This document shows positions 50,332 to 58,757 of a DNA stretch of 64,000 nucleotides, in pieces (position 1 is the first letter of the stretch; every line of letters starts with the position of its first letter). A program made the position numbers and the translations under genes. This DNA is from Arthrobacter nitroguajacolicus_D. Lineage in GTDB: Bacteria > Actinomycetota > Actinomycetes > Actinomycetales > Micrococcaceae. The notes beneath the pieces were generated by a model. That model was not told the DNA's origin. It searched no databases and saw nothing but the letters and a program-made list of their open reading frames with translations. Where the stretch lies: positions 248,001 through 312,000 of the forward strand of contig NZ_JAVDSH010000001.1 of NCBI RefSeq assembly GCF_031455195.1. The letters are read 5' to 3'.

Positions 50332-51146
50332 GTCGACGTCGGCATTTGTGAGCTGGGTACCGGTGGTTTGAGTTCGTCCTGGTCAAGGTATCCGTCACGT
50401 TGAGGGTTGCCCTTGGCGTGCCTGGTCCGTGCGGTGGTGTCGGCGCCTATGACAGGGATGGCTCCTGGACGGGCCGTGATCCGCCGGGGCCGGAAGCCCT
50501 TGATCGGACGTTGGCTTTGGGTTGGTGCTTCAGGCCTTGTTTTGCGTGTGGCCCGGGTCTTAAGGAGACTGTCGACGAGCACCACCAGGACCAGGGTGAG
50601 GCCTACACCGCCCGCGGCTGAGATCAGGAGAATCTGCGTCCTGGCTTTGGTCTCAGGGGTTGCTTTGCCGTCGACCAGCAGCGTCATGGTGGAGATCCTG
50701 GACGTTTCCGGAACGTTGAGGGCTTCCTGCATTTGCCCTAGGAGGGTGGGAGCCGTTTTCATGACTGCTTGGGTGGTGCCCAGCGAGTCGTTGGGATCCG
50801 GTGAGGTGGCCGTGATGAGGAGGATGGCGCCGCTGGTGCCTTTGTCGGTTTCTGCGGTGTAGGTGGCGTTGGGGAAGTCGGCGGCTATCTGCTTTCTGAC
50901 CTCTTCGGATGACAGCCGGCGCGTGAGGATATCGAGGGCCTCCCCCATGCCGCCCAGGTTCAAGTATGGGTTTCCGTCTTCGCCGACGCTGTGGGCTGAG
51001 GGCATGATGACCAGGCTTGCTTGGCTTTTGTATTTTTCCGGTGTTGTTTGCTGGACCAGGTAGCAAAAAGCGACTGTCAGAAGTAGTCCCAGCAACACGA
51101 GGTACCACCTTCGCCCCAAGCTTCTCAGTATTGTTCCTATTTGCAT
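50328..51146 (-). CDS. Wzz/chain-length-determinant-like membrane protein
   Basis: A 272-residue protein starting MQIGTILRSLGRRWYL, with helix 1 at about 15-33 (LVLLGLLLTVAFCYLV), an exposed domain containing EKYKSQASLVI typical of Wzz N-terminal domains, and helix 2 at about 185-205. The cytoplasmic tail is long, basic and disordered, with no kinase domain. Open frame extends further upstream but within the preceding gene; the ATG at 51146 has GGGAG. Gene pair with the shorter Wzz-like protein suggests a heteromeric assembly. Confidence 0.75.
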   Translation of the reverse strand: MQIGTILRSLGRRWYLVLLGLLLTVAFCYLVQQTTPEKYKSQASLVIMPSAHSVGEDGNPYLNLGGMGEALDILTRRLSSEEVRKQIAADFPNATYTAETDKGTSGAILLITATSPDPNDSLGTTQAVMKTAPTLLGQMQEALNVPETSRISTMTLLVDGKATPETKARTQILLISAAGGVGLTLVLVVLVDSLLKTRATRKTRPEAPTQSQRPIKGFRPRRITARPGAIPVIGADTTARTRHAKGNPQRDGYLDQDELKPPVPSSQMPTST

Positions 51147-53197
51147 CGCTGGATCTCCCGTCGGCCGTGTCCAAGAAAAAGTTTCACCTTGTCGATTCCC
51201 GCCGTGCCGAGGATCTTGATGACGGCGGCCTTGGTGCCGGCTCGAAGGAGCTCCCGGGACATCCTCCATGAGTTCGCCACGAGGACGTCGAGGATGAAAT
51301 CGCGGATGCTGACGGGTTTGATATCGGTGAGCATCCCGGGGAACCGCTGTTGATAGGGCGCTGGGTCGACCAGGCGCCCGCGGACGCGGTTGCTGACGTT
51401 GTCCCCGTGGATGACCTGCAGCCACGCGGCGGGTCCTCCGCTGTTTGCCGTGCCCATGTTTTCGCCGAGGCGGTCATGCCAGGCGGCCCAGCATGTGGTT
51501 GGGCTGGACCAGGGGGCCTTGACTGAGCAGAAGGCGTTTCGTGGGTCGCGTCGGAGGTACACGGAATTGTCGGTTCTCACGAGGCCGGTTGTCAGGTAGA
51601 TGGCCGTGGGCACCGCTTCGCATGCAACGTCCTGTACACGGGCCGCGAAGTCTGAGGCAAGGCCGTCATCGTTGTCCAGGTTTGTCGTCAGTAGTGTTTG
51701 CGCTCTCGCTCCCGTGACTTGTTTGATGTCCGTGATGAGTTCATGGGCCGGGACTTCGTCTCGGAAGAGGGGGGTAAAGACGTCGTCGTGGTTGACCGTC
51801 CCTATCCATTGCTTTAGCCATTCGGGGCTTTCGGGGTCGAAGTAGACAATCCAGTGGAAGTTCTTTCGGGTTTGTGCGCGCATTGACGGGAGGCAGAACC
51901 TCTCGAACAGGCCCACCCGGTGGCGCAGCCAGCCGTCCTTGGCGCGGACCAGGCTTTCGAAACCTGCGGATGGAAGATTGAAGCGTGTGAGGAAAACGTG
52001 GTCGGGTGCGCCGTCCTGGTTGTCCGCCGCGGGGGCAGTGAATTGATCAGCTTGTGGGGGGCTTTGGAGCGCTTGCCCTTGGGCGGCGGGGCGGCGCAGC
52101 AGTGTGAGTGCCTGTGCTGCGCGCGCGTCCCAGCTGTGCGGACGGACTGAGTCCACGATGTCTTGTCGTCGGGCGCGGGTGAGGTTTTGCTGCAGCAAGT
52201 CAAGGATCGTCGAGGAAAATTGTTCGGGTGTACGGGCCAAGGTGATTGCCGGGGATCCGATCCAGCGTGAGGCCGGCAGATCGGTGGCCACCACGGGGAG
52301 TCCGGCGGAGAGGTACTCGAGGGTCTTCAAGGGGAAGCTTGAGCGGTTGAACTCGGTGTCAGCGTACGGCGTGATACCCACTGACACGGCTTGCAGGAGG
52401 GCGGCGGCTTGGTCGGGCGGCATGGCTCCCCGCCAATCCACGGTGGGCCTGGCCAGCAGGGCATCCATCCGGGACCGGAATACGGGGTCGCCTTCGGCCC
52501 TGGGGCCAATGACCAGCAGCGGAACCCCCGTGGACGCGACGGATTCGAGGATGTTCAGGTCCAGCCGTTCATTGAGTTGCCCAAGGAGTGCCACGACGGG
52601 TTGGCGTACCGCTGAGCCGAACATATCCAGCGGGCTGCAGCCATTGGCCAGCACTTCAACGGGCTTGCCCGAAAGGGTGGAGACCTTGTCAGCCAGGTGT
52701 GGTGAGACTGCAGAGATGACGTCTGCCGTGGCTGCGTTTGAAAGGAAGATCCGACGTAAGAACGTGGGTGAAAAGCCCATCAATGCCGAGCCTGCGAACC
52801 AGTCATCCGTGACGTGGAGGAGCCGGATCCCGCCTGGGTGGGTTGGGAACAACATGATGGGCGAGGCATTGATGACGCCGGCGACGGGCAGCGCTGCGTT
52901 CGTGATGGCGGAATTGATGCAGTGCTTGGCGATGATGTCCGTCGAGTGGCGTACCACAGGTTTGCTCACCCCCGGCAATGCTGGAATACGCAGCCTGGCA
53001 ATGTGTGGGTCCACTTCCTCTGTTTTGCCCCGGAGGCTTTGGACGAGGTTCTGCTTGACGTCGGGGTACCGGGAAAAGGGTACGGGGTGGTCGACCCAGA
53101 GCACGTGATGGGACTTGGCCAGGGACAGGGCCAGCATCTTGTCGGTTCCCGGGAGGCTGTCCCAGCGGGTGCCGGACATATACACGATGGATTTCAT
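51137..53197 (-). CDS. Fused GT4-like glycosyltransferase and rhamnosyltransferase-type domain
   Basis: A 686-residue two-domain protein. Residues 1-368 form a GT-B/GT4-like transferase (TDDWFAGSAL, VVALLGQLNERLDLN, ITPYADTEFNRSSFPLKTLEYLSAGLPVVAT). After a Gln/Pro/Ala linker (370-397), residues 399-686 form the same domain as the free-standing protein at 43286-44146 (VFLTRFNLP, LFERFCLPSMRAQTRKNFHWIVYFD, TTNLDNDDGLASDF, WLQVIHGDNVSNRV). A two-step addition of adjacent sugars is inferred. It overlaps the next gene by 10 nt and the previous one by 4 nt. Confidence 0.82.
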   Translation of the reverse strand: MKSIVYMSGTRWDSLPGTDKMLALSLAKSHHVLWVDHPVPFSRYPDVKQNLVQSLRGKTEEVDPHIARLRIPALPGVSKPVVRHSTDIIAKHCINSAITNAALPVAGVINASPIMLFPTHPGGIRLLHVTDDWFAGSALMGFSPTFLRRIFLSNAATADVISAVSPHLADKVSTLSGKPVEVLANGCSPLDMFGSAVRQPVVALLGQLNERLDLNILESVASTGVPLLVIGPRAEGDPVFRSRMDALLARPTVDWRGAMPPDQAAALLQAVSVGITPYADTEFNRSSFPLKTLEYLSAGLPVVATDLPASRWIGSPAITLARTPEQFSSTILDLLQQNLTRARRQDIVDSVRPHSWDARAAQALTLLRRPAAQGQALQSPPQADQFTAPAADNQDGAPDHVFLTRFNLPSAGFESLVRAKDGWLRHRVGLFERFCLPSMRAQTRKNFHWIVYFDPESPEWLKQWIGTVNHDDVFTPLFRDEVPAHELITDIKQVTGARAQTLLTTNLDNDDGLASDFAARVQDVACEAVPTAIYLTTGLVRTDNSVYLRRDPRNAFCSVKAPWSSPTTCWAAWHDRLGENMGTANSGGPAAWLQVIHGDNVSNRVRGRLVDPAPYQQRFPGMLTDIKPVSIRDFILDVLVANSWRMSRELLRAGTKAAVIKILGTAGIDKVKLFLGHGRREIQRCK

Positions 53198-54462
53198 GGG
53201 GTTCTCACAGTGGAGGTCGCAGCAGGCATCCGGGCGGCAACGGGGTTTGCGTTGAAGTCCTCGGCTGCACTCTGTCCGAAGAGGCGGTGATACCTTCGCC
53301 GTCCTACGTGGGCAATGTACCGGCCGGCGGCTGTTGCCTCGGCCAGCAGCGATAGTGGCATGTGGGCGCGATCCTGCAGAATGTCGCGGTAGAAGGCTTC
53401 CTGGACCCGCGCGGCGGACTGAAGCGAGAATCGCTGTTCAACAACCTGCCGCCCAAAGGCACCAAGTGATTCCCGCAAGGGCCCATCGTCCAGGAGGTGG
53501 GTCAGAATGTCCGTCAGGTCTGCCAACCCGTCGGCTGGGCCCCGGCCAACTCCATACCATCCTTGCCACAGAAACTCAGGAAGTGTCTCTGGAGTAAGCA
53601 CCTTCCAGAAACCCCGTTCCCCTTGAACAACCAGCGGTTTACCGAACGACATCCCGCGTAGGGCCGAGCCTCCCATGCCCAGGACAATGTCCGCAGCCGC
53701 GTACGCCCCGCGCGGGTCCGTCAATTCCCCGGTCAGCAGCACCACCGCGCGCCCCAGGGATTCGTTGATGGCTGAAGCTTTCGCCGCCGCGGCGGCCATG
53801 CCGGGGCCGTCACCGACAACGACAAGCCGTACCTTGCTGCGCGGCGCAACGGCCGCGACCGCGTCCATTGAGGACAGGATCCCTTCGAGCTTCAACTCTT
53901 TGGCCAGGCGCGAGACGCACACTACGTTCCGGACGTCGTCTTCCAGCCCGAACTGCCGCCGGAAACGGCGACCATTCGAGACAGCCTCAACGTTGTTGGC
54001 CTCGACATCCACCGGGGGTTCGACCAACAGCAAACGCTGACGTCCGAAGTCGGCTTCGGTTTGGAAGATCTGGGCCGTGCCCACAACCAGGGGCATCGAC
54101 TTCGGTATGAAGGGAGCCACCGACATGGACATGACAGTTGCTGCGCTGCAACTGGCGCCGCCCAAGCGCGAGGCCAGTAGGCATTCAAGTGCCGGCGGCC
54201 ACTCATAGCCGTGAAGCAGGTCCAGTCCCCTGCTTCGTACCAGGCCAACCAAGGCCCGCACGACGGAGGGTGAAGGGCGTTTACGGGGAGAGGGAGCTCC
54301 GATGAACTCCAGGCCGGCTCTTTTCACCATGTCAGCAAGAGGACCCGGCTGTCCGAATACCACCACTTCATGACCGAGGTCGCGAACTGCCGAACTAAGT
54401 TCAATGGCGTTCAGTTGGCTTCCGCCGATCCGTAAGTCATGTGGATACACCAGGATTTTCAT
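53194..54462 (-). CDS. GT4-family glycosyltransferase
   Basis: A 422-residue GT-B protein beginning ILVYPHDLRIGGSQLNAIEL, the N-terminal GG loop typical of GT4 enzymes, with VVCVSRLAKELKLEGIL and VVVGDGPGMAA in the C-terminal nucleotide-binding domain. The usual EGxxxxxxE motif is replaced by GMGGSALRGMSFGKPLVVQGE, so catalysis may be atypical. It overlaps the flippase gene upstream and the fused transferase downstream by ATGA. Confidence 0.83.
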   Translation of the reverse strand: MKILVYPHDLRIGGSQLNAIELSSAVRDLGHEVVVFGQPGPLADMVKRAGLEFIGAPSPRKRPSPSVVRALVGLVRSRGLDLLHGYEWPPALECLLASRLGGASCSAATVMSMSVAPFIPKSMPLVVGTAQIFQTEADFGRQRLLLVEPPVDVEANNVEAVSNGRRFRRQFGLEDDVRNVVCVSRLAKELKLEGILSSMDAVAAVAPRSKVRLVVVGDGPGMAAAAAKASAINESLGRAVVLLTGELTDPRGAYAAADIVLGMGGSALRGMSFGKPLVVQGERGFWKVLTPETLPEFLWQGWYGVGRGPADGLADLTDILTHLLDDGPLRESLGAFGRQVVEQRFSLQSAARVQEAFYRDILQDRAHMPLSLLAEATAAGRYIAHVGRRRYHRLFGQSAAEDFNANPVAARMPAATSTVRTP

Positions 54463-55919
54463 GTTTGCTCCTGTTCCCCTCGCAAGAGCCGGAGGGCGGC
54501 GATATCTCCACGCCGCAGGAAAACGGTCAGCACCATGGCGGCCAGCCCAACCAGCACGCTTCCAATGAGGGCCATCAGGTGTTCGCCTGCATACGTTGCC
54601 AGCACCCAGCTGATGGCCCCGGCCGCCAGGGAAACAGCCAAGGAAACCGCTAGGTGGCCAAGGATCATGCGCAGGGTCAGGCCTGCGCGGCCAAGCGCCC
54701 TCAGGTACAGCGGAGACGTCACCACAAGGGCCACCAGCAGGGGGGCCGCTGCCGCTCCGGCCAGGCCACCAAAGTGCGCCCCCAGGAGCAGGGCGGGGAC
54801 CAAAGCACCGAGTGAGAAGACCTGGACATGCAGAATGGATATGGATTGCTTCAGGACTACCAGGTAGTCATAAAAAAGCTCGTGGAGCACCTTGCAGACG
54901 GCCACCGGTGCCAGCCATGCCAGCGCCACGGCCGCCGCTGCCCAATTTTCGCCGTAAAGCACCGTGACAACGGGTAGGGCGCTGGCAGCAAGAACACACG
55001 AGACCGGCAACATAACAGCAGACACCACACCGAGAATCCTCAGCATCGAACGTCGCATGTCTTCCGGCGAGCCCTGCAACCGGGAAAATATTGCCGGCGC
55101 CACGCTGCGAAGCGGCTGAGAGAGCAAACTGGCCGGCCACCCCGCCATATTGGTCGCCATCACGTACAGGCCAAGTGTGACAGGTCCAAGCATCCGTCCG
55201 ACAACTAGCTGATCAACATAGCCCACCGCGAACACCACGGCGCTCGCCCCGGCCAAGGGCAGCCCGAAGAAGAGCAGCGCCCTTGCGGACGTCGCAGAGA
55301 AACCAAAACGGTACGGCAACGGCGAATAGGCAAGGAACAGGGCCGCGGCAACAAGGCTGGCCAAAACCCTGCCAACGGCCAGGCTCATCGCCCCCATTCC
55401 CCCGATCACAAGAATCAGGGAGGCACCTGCCCCAAGCCATACGTTGACTTGGTCGATGACCATGCGCTGGCCTTGCCGGAAGTTCCGTTGGAGGAGGGCA
55501 GCGGGCGTGGCTACCAGGCCGTTGAGCACGATGCAGAGACCAAGCGCCCGGACCACATCTGTTGCGGCCTCGTTTCCCATGGCGGCTGTGAAGGCCGGTG
55601 CAACCGCATAGGAGATGCCGAACAGGAGGACGCTGCACACGGTGGAGATCGTGGTGACAGTGGGTGCTATGTCCTTCGGATCGCCCGGCCACCGCACAAT
55701 GGCGAGGCTGACACCCAACTCGTTGAAGCTCAGGACCGCTACAAGGGCAATGAATGCCACCGCGTAGGTTCCGAATTCTTCGGGTCCGAGCAGGCGCGCG
55801 AGTGCAATGCCAATGCCGATGGTACCGAGCTTGGTGATGAAGGCGTTGACGACGCTTATCACAAACGCCCGGCTGGGTGTCGGTGGCCTCTTTACTGGCA
55901 AGGAAATCCGGACGGTCAC
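54459..55919 (-). CDS. Polysaccharide flippase (Wzx-like, MOP superfamily)
   Basis: A 486-residue membrane protein with about 12-14 hydrophobic segments and the family N-terminus (FVISVVNAFITKLGTIGIGIALARLLGPEEFGTYAVA). It would flip the undecaprenyl-linked repeat unit across the membrane. The GTG at 55919 overlaps the acetyltransferase stop (GTGA) and has GGAGGGGG upstream. An ATG further upstream lies inside the preceding gene and is not used. Confidence 0.9.
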   Translation of the reverse strand: MTVRISLPVKRPPTPSRAFVISVVNAFITKLGTIGIGIALARLLGPEEFGTYAVAFIALVAVLSFNELGVSLAIVRWPGDPKDIAPTVTTISTVCSVLLFGISYAVAPAFTAAMGNEAATDVVRALGLCIVLNGLVATPAALLQRNFRQGQRMVIDQVNVWLGAGASLILVIGGMGAMSLAVGRVLASLVAAALFLAYSPLPYRFGFSATSARALLFFGLPLAGASAVVFAVGYVDQLVVGRMLGPVTLGLYVMATNMAGWPASLLSQPLRSVAPAIFSRLQGSPEDMRRSMLRILGVVSAVMLPVSCVLAASALPVVTVLYGENWAAAAVALAWLAPVAVCKVLHELFYDYLVVLKQSISILHVQVFSLGALVPALLLGAHFGGLAGAAAAPLLVALVVTSPLYLRALGRAGLTLRMILGHLAVSLAVSLAAGAISWVLATYAGEHLMALIGSVLVGLAAMVLTVFLRRGDIAALRLLRGEQEQT

Positions 55920-56578
55920 TGGGCCCCCTCCAGCGCTGGAGAGTTGCCCCGCCGGATGACCCGGGCCGGGACACCCGCCCACGTCTCGTCATCAGGCACG
56001 TCGGTGAGGACCGCCGCGCCCATGCCGATGGTGGCTTTCGCGCCAATGGAACGGCGCTCGCGGACACTGGCGTTCATTCCTATGTAGGCGGCGCGGCCAA
56101 TGCTGACGTTCCCACCGAGCGAAACCCCGGAAGCGAACGTCGCGAAGTCGCCAATGATGTCGTCGTGGGTGAAGGTAACCCCGGGCATGGCGACTACATG
56201 GCTGCCGATAGTGACGGAGGCTGTCATGCTGACGTGGGCCAGGAGGATACTGCCTGCGCCGATCACACACCCTTCCGGGACATTGACTGTGGGATCGATT
56301 GCGGTGGCGTAACGGTCTTCTGCGAGCCCCAAGGACCGTAACCGCATCACTACGCTCTCGCGGCCGGCTCCTGATCCGATACAGACCAGCAACAGCGCAT
56401 GTGGGAACAGCAGGGCGTCCCTGACGGGCCCGAGTACATGGGCGCCGTCGACCACGCGCCCGAGTTTGTCCTCGTCGTCGTCGAGGATGCCGACGACGTC
56501 GAACGGCCCGCTGCTCCTGACCATCGCCAGGACTTCGCGGGCGAGTCCGCTGGCGGCAATAAGAAGGAGCTCGCTCAT
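55916..56578 (-). CDS. Sugar O/N-acetyltransferase (PglD/NeuD type)
   Basis: A 220-residue protein with an N-terminal Rossmann-like PglD domain (ELLLIAASGLAREVLAMVR, VVGILDDDED) and a C-terminal left-handed beta-helix of hexapeptide repeats (IGAGSILLAHVSMTASVTIGSHV, VSLGGNVSIGRAAYIG). The catalytic-type His is in TFTHDDIIG. PglD-like enzymes acetylate the amino group of UDP-4-amino sugars; located directly after the aminotransferase, it fits that role. ATGA overlap with both neighbours. Confidence 0.87.
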   Translation of the reverse strand: MSELLLIAASGLAREVLAMVRSSGPFDVVGILDDDEDKLGRVVDGAHVLGPVRDALLFPHALLLVCIGSGAGRESVVMRLRSLGLAEDRYATAIDPTVNVPEGCVIGAGSILLAHVSMTASVTIGSHVVAMPGVTFTHDDIIGDFATFASGVSLGGNVSIGRAAYIGMNASVRERRSIGAKATIGMGAAVLTDVPDDETWAGVPARVIRRGNSPALEGAQ

Positions 56579-57741
56579 CGTCCTTGTCCTGCCACGCGGA
56601 GTACGGAATCGATCACGCGGACTTGGTCGTGGAGGGCCAGCTGGTGGTACACCGGGAGGATCAGAGTGTGGTCGGTCAACCATTCCGTGGCCGGAAGCGC
56701 CGCGTGGCCTGTGTCCTTTCCGGCGTAGGCCGGTTGGCGATGGGCTGCCATGATGCCGCGCCGTGCGGAGATGCCGTCTTCGGCGAGTCGGGTCATGAGG
56801 GCATCCCTCCCCAACGGAAATGCAGGACCGATTTCCAGCCAGCAGGATTGGAAGTTGCTGGTGCCGTATCCGGGGTCGCTGACCAGCCTGAGACCTTCGA
56901 CGCCGGCAAACGCATTCGCGTAGGTGGCGGCCAGTTCACGACGCCGCTGGACAGCCTCATGGAGGCGCCCCAGTTGGACCAGTCCGACGGCGGCCTGAAG
57001 GTCGGTCATGCGGTAGTTAAAACCGACTTCGAGGTACTCTTCGGCGGGGGCGAGGATGCTGGCGTGCCGGTCGGTGGCCGAAACGCTCATGGCGTGTTCC
57101 CGGAGGCGCCGTGCCCGGTCGGCGAAGTCCTGGCGCGGAGTGGAGAGCATTCCACCTTCACCGGTGGTGAGGATCTTGCGGGGATGGAAGGACCACGCGG
57201 CCACCTCGGCCCCGGCGCCTACCGGACGGCTGCGATAGCGGGAGCCGATGGCGCAGGCCGCGTCTTCGACCACGATGATGCCGCGGCCATCGCAGAGGGA
57301 CCTGATGGGATCCAAGTCAACCGGAACCCCGCCCTGGTCTACGGCGATGACGGCCTTGGTGGCCGGTGTGAGGGCCTTCTCGACCGTCTCTGCGGTCAGG
57401 CAGCCCGTCTGGATATCGACGTCGGCGAACACGGGACGCGCCCCCATGTAGGTAGGTGCGTTGGCGGTGGCAATGAAAGAGAAAGACGGGACCACCACAT
57501 CGTCTCCCGGGCCGACGCCGGCGACGGCGAGCGCCAGGTGAAGGGCCGAGGTGCAGCTGGAGGTTGCCACCGCATGACGGGATTCCTGTTCCACTGCGAA
57601 CGCTTCTTCGAACTGGCGAACCTTGGGGCCTTGTGCGACCCAACCCGAAGCGATCACGTCGGCCACGGCTTGGGCTTCCTCTTCGCCCAGCCAGGGTTTC
57701 ATGACGTCGATGCGGCCCAAGCGTGTCTCGGAGATGGTCAT
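56575..57741 (-). CDS. DegT/DnrJ/EryC1/StrS-family sugar aminotransferase
   Basis: A 388-residue PLP enzyme that transfers an amino group from glutamate to a keto-sugar nucleotide. Visible are VATSSCTSALHLAL (PLP phosphate site), VVEDAACAIGS (Asp pairing with the pyridine nitrogen), SFHPRKILTTGEGG (Schiff-base Lys) and EVGFNYRMTDLQAAVG. A longer open frame upstream is dismissed because the ATG at 57741 overlaps the epimerase stop by ATGA. Product likely a 3- or 4-amino sugar. Confidence 0.92.
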   Translation of the reverse strand: MTISETRLGRIDVMKPWLGEEEAQAVADVIASGWVAQGPKVRQFEEAFAVEQESRHAVATSSCTSALHLALAVAGVGPGDDVVVPSFSFIATANAPTYMGARPVFADVDIQTGCLTAETVEKALTPATKAVIAVDQGGVPVDLDPIRSLCDGRGIIVVEDAACAIGSRYRSRPVGAGAEVAAWSFHPRKILTTGEGGMLSTPRQDFADRARRLREHAMSVSATDRHASILAPAEEYLEVGFNYRMTDLQAAVGLVQLGRLHEAVQRRRELAATYANAFAGVEGLRLVSDPGYGTSNFQSCWLEIGPAFPLGRDALMTRLAEDGISARRGIMAAHRQPAYAGKDTGHAALPATEWLTDHTLILPVYHQLALHDQVRVIDSVLRVAGQGR

Positions 57742-58757
57742 CGCGCACCAACTGCCGGCGCCCCAGGGCGGTCCACCAGCCGGGCTGCTGCAATCTCGTC
57801 GCGGAGGGGACGCCACCAGGAGACCAGCGACCGCAGCCCGTCTTCCAGGCCGACCGCTGCTTCGAAGCCGAGGTCTTCCCGGGCAGCGGTGACGTCCGCC
57901 AGGCGCCGGGCAACCCCATTCACTGCGCGTTCCGGGCCGTGTTCAAGGTGCAGTGGGGATTCCATGACCGTCAGCAGGGTTTGAGCCAGTTCGGCCAGGC
58001 TGGTTTCGGTGCCGCTGGCCACGTTGTAGGCCCCTTCGCGCACGTCGCTGACGGCTGCCAGGACGTTGGCCCTGGCCACGTCCGCGGTGTGGACGAAGTC
58101 CATTGTTTGCTCTCCGCTGCCGAAGATCATGGGTGGCTGGCCATCGACGATCCGTTCCATCCAGCGCACCAGCACTTCGGTGTAGAGCCCGTGCACGTCC
58201 ATGCGGGGTCCGTAGACGTTGAAGTAGCGCAGGATGACGTAGTCCAGGCCCGACATGGCGCGGAAGCTCCTGGCCATCCCCTCGTTGAAGGATTTTGCGG
58301 CTCCGTAGAAGGTGTCGTTGTTGTGGTGGTGGTGGTTTTCCTTGGTGGGGAACTGCTCGGCCATTCCGTAAACAGAGGCGCTGGACGCCGAGATGAGCTT
58401 GTCCACTTTGTGTTCTACGGCTGCCTCGTACACGTTGAACGTGCCATCCACCAACACTTCGAGGGCGAGCCGGGGTTCTTCCGCGCATTGGGTGATGCGG
58501 ATGGCCGCCTGGTGGAAGACCAGGTCCTTGCCGTGGGTGAGGTCGTGGACGAGATCCCTGTCCCGCAGGTCGCCTTCGACGAGTTGGACGCGTTCGGTGG
58601 CCAGTGCGCCGTCCAGGTTGGCCCGGCGTCCCCGGACCAGGTTGTCCAGGACGTCCACATGCGCCGCACCGGCGTCGAGCAGTTGGTCCACCAGAGTGGA
58701 TCCGATGGTTCCGGCGCCTCCGGTGACCAGCACGTTGGCGCCCAGTAGCTTCTTCAT
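57738..58757 (-). CDS. NAD-dependent sugar epimerase/dehydratase (extended SDR)
   Basis: A 339-residue extended SDR with TGGAGTIGS (NAD site), SASSASVYG and the YGAAK catalytic pair, most like UDP-glucose 4-epimerase or UDP-sugar dehydratase relatives. A natural run of four histidines followed by two asparagines lies just before the catalytic Tyr region (KENHHHHNNDTFYG), an unusual loop that could bind metal. It sits between a Gfo/Idh dehydrogenase and an aminotransferase, implying nucleotide-sugar modification. Confidence 0.88.
   Translation of the reverse strand: MKKLLGANVLVTGGAGTIGSTLVDQLLDAGAAHVDVLDNLVRGRRANLDGALATERVQLVEGDLRDRDLVHDLTHGKDLVFHQAAIRITQCAEEPRLALEVLVDGTFNVYEAAVEHKVDKLISASSASVYGMAEQFPTKENHHHHNNDTFYGAAKSFNEGMARSFRAMSGLDYVILRYFNVYGPRMDVHGLYTEVLVRWMERIVDGQPPMIFGSGEQTMDFVHTADVARANVLAAVSDVREGAYNVASGTETSLAELAQTLLTVMESPLHLEHGPERAVNGVARRLADVTAAREDLGFEAAVGLEDGLRSLVSWWRPLRDEIAAARLVDRPGAPAVGAR

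Noticed and set aside
51147..51425. Upstream extension of the Wzz-like gene
   Set aside because: The added residues are Arg/Pro/His-rich, characteristic of out-of-frame reading of the fused glycosyltransferase gene; the first real membrane helix follows the ATG at 51146.
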